NCBI GenBank assembly: GCA_903813345.2
Contig: CAIIXF020000001.1
Coordinates: forward strand, 3,536,001 to 3,600,000
From: Owenia fusiformis
Taxonomy: Eukaryota > Annelida > Polychaeta > Sabellida > Oweniidae
Reading direction: 5' to 3'
Length of the DNA stretch: 64,000 nt
Made by a program: the position numbers and the translations under genes. The number at the start of each line of letters is the position of its first letter. Within the stretch, counting starts at the first letter, position 1. The notes under the pieces are model-generated. The model was not told where the DNA came from. It ran no database searches and was given only the letters and a program-made list of their open reading frames with translations. This document shows, in pieces, positions 25,901-34,900 of the stretch.

Positions 25901-28900
25901 GAATGAGATGGACGTATTGAAGACTGTTTATGAACGAAGTAGCTAATTATTTCAGACATATTTCCCGACCACAGCCAGATTAAGCCCGTTTTACGACTTT
26001 TTCGTAGGACTGGCAAGAACGGGTAAGAACTAGTTTGGTGTGATAGCAGGGTTAGTGAGATTACGATTTTTTGTACGTTTTTGTACGTGTACGTGGACGT
26101 GTAGAGTTATGGTCCTCTGTGGATTAGTTTAAAGGTATACGGAAAAATAATTGTAATTAGGTACCTGGAAAAGTGAATTGAGAGCGGGGTGGTAATCCCC
26201 GGGGTCGAAATATTACACGCTCACGTACAGGTTCCCTTAAAACGTGTAACTTTGCCTCCCTACTAGCTACAAAGACATAACTTGATACCAGCTAAATAGA
26301 TTTCTTAGTTTCTGAAATGTTTTGTGTAGAAAAGCAGGCAAATGCAATAGACTTTTTATTTGAGTCTATATGTTATAATTGAGTGAGGAAGGATACTACT
26401 GTTATTAGCTTATAAGGGAGGTCGACCTTCACGTTTTAAGAGGACTTGTACGTAAACGTGTGAAATCATTGTCATCTAGGGATTAGTTCATAATACTACT
26501 CGTTCAAGTTCTCTAAAAACGTTTAGCGTGAGCTTTAATTTTAACGTCACTTACAGATCTATACGTTGATACATTTACCAAACCAGTCTGACGTAATTTA
26601 TCTACTCCCTGAATCTGAAATGTCGTAGATCCACACCGGAATAGCCTGACAACGGTAAAATCAGATATCGTTGTCACAAATGGCGGACATAACCGTCGCT
26701 TCAAGACTTTAATCACTTGGTCCTCATTTCATGGGATTTTATCGTCGCTAATCCTGTGCATGCATTAAGCTCTTGTGATGATGTATCATATGAAATCCCA
26801 ATTTCGATCAAATTGGGTCGTGAATCGCAACAATATAGCGTCTTCGATATCGTCAATGACAACGGAATCTGAATTTGAAATATTTACAAAGACAACGGCA
26901 TATGGTAATACAGTGTCTGTTGTCCCGTATCTCATTTTGATCGGTTAAATTAAAGACTTTATTTCGATGGTAGAACATTATTAAGTGAATAATGAGTATA
27001 AAGACACTTTGGTTGATTGTTGTTCTAAAGTCTAGATGCTCTATTAAACATACAGTTCATGAAAATCTAATTGAAAATACGGTTATGTCCGCCATTTGTG
27101 ACAACGTTATCTGACTTTACCGTTGTCAGACTATTCCGGTGTGAGATCTACGACGTCGAACTGGGCCAGACGGGTTTGGTTAGGCGTACATTATCATTGA
27201 CGTGACGTGTTGACAAATCGAAATCCAGTAAAACTATGTTATTTGAATTTGTATACTTATTTATTGAATTTATTTGGATGCTATTGTATACTTTTCGGTT
27301 TGGAATTATACAGACATGATTATAGTACTATATAATAACACAACTAATAGCTAATACAAGAAAACACTGTGATTGTAAGGAAATTTAACTGTTTACTTAA
27401 TTTTTTTTAAAATCCAAGTTGTGAACTCAAATGCAAAATTATGTAATGTTTGTTGTAATGTTGTAGATGCTACACGCCATTCATTGTTGTTTGTTTGTAA
27501 GGCTGTCTTATCTGATACCATTCTTAATTTCTGTTACCAACTTTCTGAAAATATAAAATAAATAGTGATATAAATATGCTGAATATTATAATCAGTATGT
27601 GATTGATGTGTTAAGTTGTGGATGTTACAAAACGGAAAAATGACGTTGCATCCTTCAAACGCAGGGCTCCAGATATAACTGACGCATCAACAAGAGGGAA
27701 GTTGTTGATGACGGGAGCCGTGCGTCCGGAGGTTGTGATACTGTTGCTTTATGAAGAGGCTTACATTCAACCTGTTGTTTATACTTTTCTTCCATCTGCG
27801 ACATGAAATAGTGAAGAGTCCCGAACATCTTGTAAACAACCTCGGCTGCATCATCACTGATGTGGAGACCCTTCATATATGCCATGGCGTCACACATCTT
27901 TCCCATGTGCTCGGTGTTCCAAGGGGCGTCCAATCTGACTTGACGTTTTGCTCTCATGTTTTCCACCTCCTCTTTGGCTTCGTCGATGATGTCTTCTTGC
28001 TTGGGAATATTGTGTTCTCCATCAATGGCACCTGCCAGCTCGGCTCTCAATTGGCAGACAACGTGCATACGCTTCAGTTGTTCCCATACATAATCACGCA
28101 TGGCGGAGTCATCGTATGTTTCACCTTCTTCCGCTTGTTTTGTCTCAGCAAGGAGGCGTTTAAGAGTTGCCACCATTCCACTCTTGCTATCCCTTTTGAC
28201 TGGGCCACTCAAAGTTGCGGGGACAACCAAGAGCATCAGGGCCAGGGAAACAGTCACAATATTCATCTTGAAATCTGGAAAAAATGAACAATTATCAGTA
28301 CATCCTTGTTGCAATTGATGGATTGAGATCTACTGCAACTTTTGCTTTTTGTTTTTGCATAGAATGATGGAAAATTCAAATCTCAGACTGAAAACTTGAA
28401 AAAGTTGAGGTTACCCTTGATTATCCAATAAAATATAAAGAACTTATCTCGTTTTTTAAATTGATTTACTTGGAGTATTCGCAGCGAGAAACAATGCGAA
28501 GAGGTCAGAACAATTTATAATTCCAACTCCAAAACTCAACCCAAAACAGTTGAAACTTAGGTAAGTTAGATACAATTGAAAATCACAATTAAACTTGAAT
28601 ATTGCAACTTTCACTTTGAAAAATAAAATAAGGTTGAGTTTAAAACTTTTCATGTGCTTTTTAAGTTTGAAACTATTCAAGAGACTATTAAGGATACTAT
28701 AAAAAATACAAATTAGACCAAAATACAATGCTTTTTCTTGAAATGTTTATTATTTTGTATTTCTGAAGTGCGATACATTAATCATAAAATAATTGGTGCT
28801 CGTCAAAATTTTTTGAATAATTCTTACCTTGTTTGGTCAGACTCTCTCACTCCTATGGGAACTAAAAAGTGGTACCTTGTTGGTGGTAACCCAAGATTTT

Positions 28901-31900
28901 AAAGTCCTAGGCTATTATGTTATTTTATAAGATTTATAAGTTTGTTTTGGACCCCATTGTGAGAATTCTTATATAATGTACAGGGTGCTTCGCTATTTAC
29001 AGTCTACTTTAAAAGAACATATTTCAAGGTTTTTCATCAAAATATTTATTTGATCTATTTATGCATCGTTTTTTTTGTTTCCACTAAGTACATTATGTGA
29101 TATTTTGATATTAACCCTCTTTTTAGTATAGTCACGCGGTACTAACTTCGACCGTTAATTTGAATTTTTGACCTACCAGATGTATGAAAATCAAAGGATT
29201 GCGAGTCTCATACTGCACCGTTTTTTCAAACTTGTTCCATTCAAAGCATAACAAAAATGACTTTTTGTATCTTTTTATTTGAAATTTCCACAGAATGTGT
29301 AAAATAATGGCAGCCATTGGTGTGACGAATTTCATTTACTTTCCTTCAATTGGAAGAACAAATTGGTTACTAGTATGGTCACGCTTCTTCAGACCTTGAT
29401 CGATCTGACGCATCATTAGTAAAATGTTGTTTGTAATTTACTGTAAACACATATTTTGGCAATATCTGTTAGATTGGCAAAAATGGGAGCAAGGATATGT
29501 AATATTTCTGTTACATGGCAAAAATGACAAGCCATAGATAGGTTGACTTCAAATTCATACAAAGGACGCAACGTCGCGATGCCTCAAAGATTTTGACCAA
29601 TATCTGTTAACGTTGCAATGAATTATGGGATTTGACATTTTTTATTTGTTACACAATAACTTGAGAACTCATTGCCTGATTAACTTTAAATTCATACAAT
29701 GATCACCAATCTTCAAACTTAGGATAATATTAGTTACCGTTGGATATGGAACTTGCACAGATACGTTTTCACTTTATGTATTTATTTAATTGTCATGGTT
29801 ACAATTATAAATACTTGTACTTTAATACATCGGAAACAATTACCCCAGGCTCCAATCCATGTGCAATCAAAAATGATCGTCAAAAATGTTTTGTTATGAA
29901 TTGATCAGATTGTGGAAACTGTTATGTTGTCTAAGTCCTAAACTTTTCTGCATGAGATGTCAAATTGGCCATTTCTAATTCTTGCCTTTCCCGAGGCCTT
30001 TCCCATCTCTAAGATGCTGACACTGGGAGATGGCTGAAACAAACTCTGTTGTCAGGTTATGTTGAAATAATTGATGCTTGAGATCGTGAGCTTAGTTATT
30101 TTGTCGTGATCAGTTTAAACGGTGTCACTGTTCCGTCTCACTCTGTACTCTGAACCTTGTCAAAGGGTGAGAACGTTTAATACCTAGAACACGTCGATTT
30201 AAATCCCCTTTCCAATATCATTTTGGCACTGCCAAGAAGACAGATTGGTGTTCATTTCAAATTTAAATTTATCGATTTAGTTAAGCTCTTTAAAGGGTTG
30301 GTATTTGGATTAACTACACGGAAAACAAGTAATTCTTATTCTTAAATTCCAACTAGTTAGCCACTATTATTTTCTCATTGGAATTTTTATTCATGTTTGA
30401 AATCGCTTTTGTTACACAGCCGATATTAATGATGTTGTAGCTCTGCAATAACAGTGTCTGGATATTTAAAGGACATTTAAACTTGAACTGCTCCATCAGT
30501 GGTCCTCGTGAGAAATCATGGCCTTCTGTTAGCTTATTTCTAGAAGTCATATTTCTAGTTAACGACAGAAAGATTACGCTTTGCAATAGTTCGACTTCGC
30601 TTTTTAAAGAGAGCTTCGTCTATACTCTTGGAGCGGGGTACATAAAGATGGGATGAGTATCAGAATCGAATGTATTATCGTTATGTACTTGAATATCGTC
30701 CCATATCTTTTCTAGGATGTTAGTGATACTCCCATAGGCTTCGGGAATAGTAGTAATACTATGTATAATAAAGTTTCTTTCTCTTTCTCCGTCCATCACA
30801 TCATCTTTTATGGGAATCTGGTGCTATCCATAACACTTTTCAACCATGGGCTTTCAACTAACTGAAAGCCCATGCTTTAACCCAGCTCTTAATTGGCAGA
30901 CGTACATACCATGGGCGTCTTCTTGAACTCACTGTCCTGTCTTGTTTTAGAATGAGGACGTCTCATTTGTTTCATATGATTCTTATTGTCTTTTTGACTG
31001 AACTAAGCTTGGGTTCGACAGCAAACAACACAATCAAGGTCACTGGATAAACTGCAATATTTGCAATGTTGGGCAGTGCGCAATTGAATTGCAAACGCAA
31101 AATTGCAAGACTGGGACGGAAATAAATTTCCATACTACAGTATCGATGAAATCTAATTTATGAATTTATACTTTCCAAATTTTTAAAGATATTCAAAAGT
31201 TTTAACATTTTATAAGCACACTACTATACCTAACACCTAGAAATGCATAAGATACTTTGTTTGTCTAGTTGAATTGTTTAATATATTTTTGAAAGTGCCT
31301 TACTAGCATCTAATTTTCAACCGATAAACCATTCATAAGGAACAGACAAATAAAAACAAATACATAATCATTACTAATGAGCCAAATGGGTTGCTCATGA
31401 ACACCAAATGCAAGGTATAGTAGTGTGTAAGTGGTAACGAGCATCTTAGCGTCTTTGGATGATATATACCAAATATAATATACTTTAAAACCTGGCAAAC
31501 AAATGGTAAACAATAAGTATGCCCGGGTATATATGGTACAAGTATATATACATTTTTGAAATTAATTAACAAAATGGACAATTATCGAATGAATTATTCT
31601 CGATTCTGTAACACGATCGAATCTGGACCAATTTTGAGGCTTGATATAATATTCAGACATATCTAGACAAGGTGTGTCCGATTCCACGCAATCAGAAAAC
31701 GCTATTTCAAGTAACTGCATGCTATTATTTCACTTTATTATATACCTCAAATGTATTCTAGATGCTCATTGGCTTATTCATGGTCACATGACATGGAAAG
31801 TCCTAAATCCCTGCTTTCAGGGAAGATGAATTGTACTAATCACCAGTTAGGTCATGTGACCAGTCAATAGTACATTTTATCTTCCCCCAAATCTGAGATT

Positions 31901-34900
31901 ATAGGAGTTGAAAGGTAAAATGCCTTTAAATGCCAATAAGAACCTGTGAACATTTGATATTGAAATGAAAAGACTTCTCATTTTGTTTTTGTTTACAGAG
32001 TACTTATCAGGTATATAACAAAACAAATAGTGACTGCCACATTTTCGGGAAATAGTGTAAAAATTTTCCTCTCGGGAATATCTATTTGTACAATATTACC
32101 TGCAGAAACAATGCACTGAACGATATCTAATTTCCCGGGGAAAATTGCCGCTCATTACTTGCATTCTTGACCGGCAATATTGACCGCCACCATGACGTCA
32201 CATATTGCTTAGGTCGATATAATAAAATTAATGTCTTCTAAACTAGCACTAAAGTCCCTAGAACTGGCCTGGCAAGGTGGTAATAATATATGATACCGAC
32301 TGACACAAACAGAAGTGACAAATTGACCCTGATTGCAAAATTTTTCGTTCCACATTGCACTGAGTCCAGGGCTTAAATCCTAAATACAATCTTACTGAAA
32401 TATTCAAAATACAATCGCTTGCAATAGGAAAATTCCATATCCACAAATCGTGGATAAGTATTGTTTGCTTCCAGTTGAATATATACAATTGAAAATTTAA
32501 TGAGCATTGGAAAAAGGTTTAGCCTCCCCGTTGCTAAATAGAACTTCAAAATAATCCGGATTTTATTGCACAGTTAATCCACCTTTGGCTAATAGAGAAA
32601 TTTCCAATTGCCCCTGCAAGATTGTAACTCTTTTAAAAAGATTAGTGAATGTATAATTGTCAAAATGTGAATACACTGCTTATGAGATATGTCTTATGTG
32701 ATATAAGGTCAATAAGGGGGTTGCTATATTTATTTATTTATTTATTTAGACTTACACTTTTAAAACAGTGGCTCACAAAAGGAGCATCGACATTCATTAA
32801 AAAATTATGTACATACAAAAACCTATAGTTTACTAAAATAATGGTAATCATGGTTTTCCAGAATATGGTATGTACACCTCTGTTAAAAACGTTTTAAAAC
32901 AATTGTCAAATTGTTTTCCTATTTCATTCCCCACATTATAAAAACATATATAGCTGAATAAATAGCTGTCAGCACTTGTTTCTATTTGTTTTGGTTGGGC
33001 CAGACTGCCATAGGCTTCAATGGTAAAAACTTGCAATAGTTACTTAATTTCATGATTTATCAAAAAGTGTTCTAAAACTCTGTCTAAAACTCGAATGGTA
33101 TACCCTGTTAATGTACATATTGTGATTAATCATGAGCATTTTAGTTGTTGAATGAATAAACCAAGGTTTTTAAAAAGATCATTGGAGACTTGGCCAACAC
33201 TTTTTGAGAAAAGTTGAAAAGGTTTTGGAAAAAGATTTGAATAACATAACTCTATGAGTTCAGTGAAAATTTATCTAAAAGTCAGTAATAACTTTGATTT
33301 ACTTCACTGTTAGAACTTCTAGAGAAGTTAAGAAGAAAAATACTGTTCAATGAAATACTAAAAAATGTTTTGTATAATTCTTCAGGAATGTGGATTGGAA
33401 TTGGCGTTGGACTTCTTGTGCTGATAGTACTTGTAATACTTCTCATTGCCTTCCTCACAAGGAAAAAGTAAGATTTCATTTATCTAATTCATTTCAATGT
33501 GCATGCTGCATGAATAAATTAAGATAATGGTGGCTGATTTAATTTGGATCTTTAACTTTCATCACACTGTCATTGATCTTCACTTACATCACACTATAAT
33601 TCATGCATGTTTCAATTTTCCCATACTTTATTGAGCACCCTTGATAATGCTAAACTATACACAAACTGCAGCCTATTGCAATAGCTTACGATAAGATGGG
33701 ACTTTCAGCTGTGCTCATCTTTCTACGAGTCTCATCTTATCAGATAATTATTTTAGAATAATATCTAAGGTCGCTTTGCTTTATAGATGGCGTATCATTC
33801 AGCCTCGTAAATGGGCAATAAAAACACCACCAATGAGACAATCAATTCATCCACAGCAATTCCCTAGTGAAAATCTATGTCTTGTTAATTGTAATGAGAA
33901 ATATCAGAATGGACTCCTTCCCCCTATCCCAGGTACTTTTATTTTCATGTCAAATTCCCCGAAATTATAAATATATTTCTTCTCCAGTGTTATTGAAGGT
34001 CTGATAAATATTTACAAATGGGAAAAATGATTTACATTTCAAATCATATGATTGATCAGAGAATAGTTGGTTATTTGTGACAAAATTGAGGGAAATAATA
34101 GCTTTGGTTGCCTTAACTTTACTGGGCTGATGATATTTAGCATTAACATTGAACACTGGAACTCACCTAGTTATGCTGACGATACGTCAGCGTAACAAGA
34201 TGGAAGAACTTCCGGCTTCGTTTTCGGTAAGATATTTTTATTTCTCGATTCTACACCACTTATAAGTCAAGTTGTGGACAATAATTTGGCTCAAAGCTAA
34301 GGAAGATAGCCTAGTTTGAGAATATGCAGGCGGTTCTATATTGCCAATGTGACAATATTCATGAAGATCGTCAATGTAACAAAAGCGAGGGACTAAATAT
34401 TTGAATTGCGTCTCCGTTAATATACTAAACAGAACCGCCTGCATATGTGGTGTGGAATCGAGAAATAAAAATATCTTACCGAAAACGAAGCCGGAAGTTC
34501 TTCCATCTTGTTACGCTGACATATCGTCAGTGTAACTAGGTGAGTAGCAGTGATTGAAGGATATCTAATCCATTCTTATTTCTCATTTTAGACAACCAGT
34601 TCGAAAACCAGAATTTGCAGAAAGAGAGGATAACACTTACATCGATGACGTAGATCCTGTCATGCTAACTAACCCGTTATATGAACAGACTCAGTCGCCA
34701 CGCAACTCAAAGATCAACATTGAGATCTCAATTGGGGAGAGCGGTCAGGTGACCACAAATGGAATGAGCATGCCAACGGGGAAATCAATATCATCGATGC
34801 GGCTCAGTGGAGGCACAACCAACCCAGGGTATGAGATGATGAGTATAAGAAAAGAGAATGACAGACAAAGTCCAAACCAAGACTACGAGATGATGGGTAT

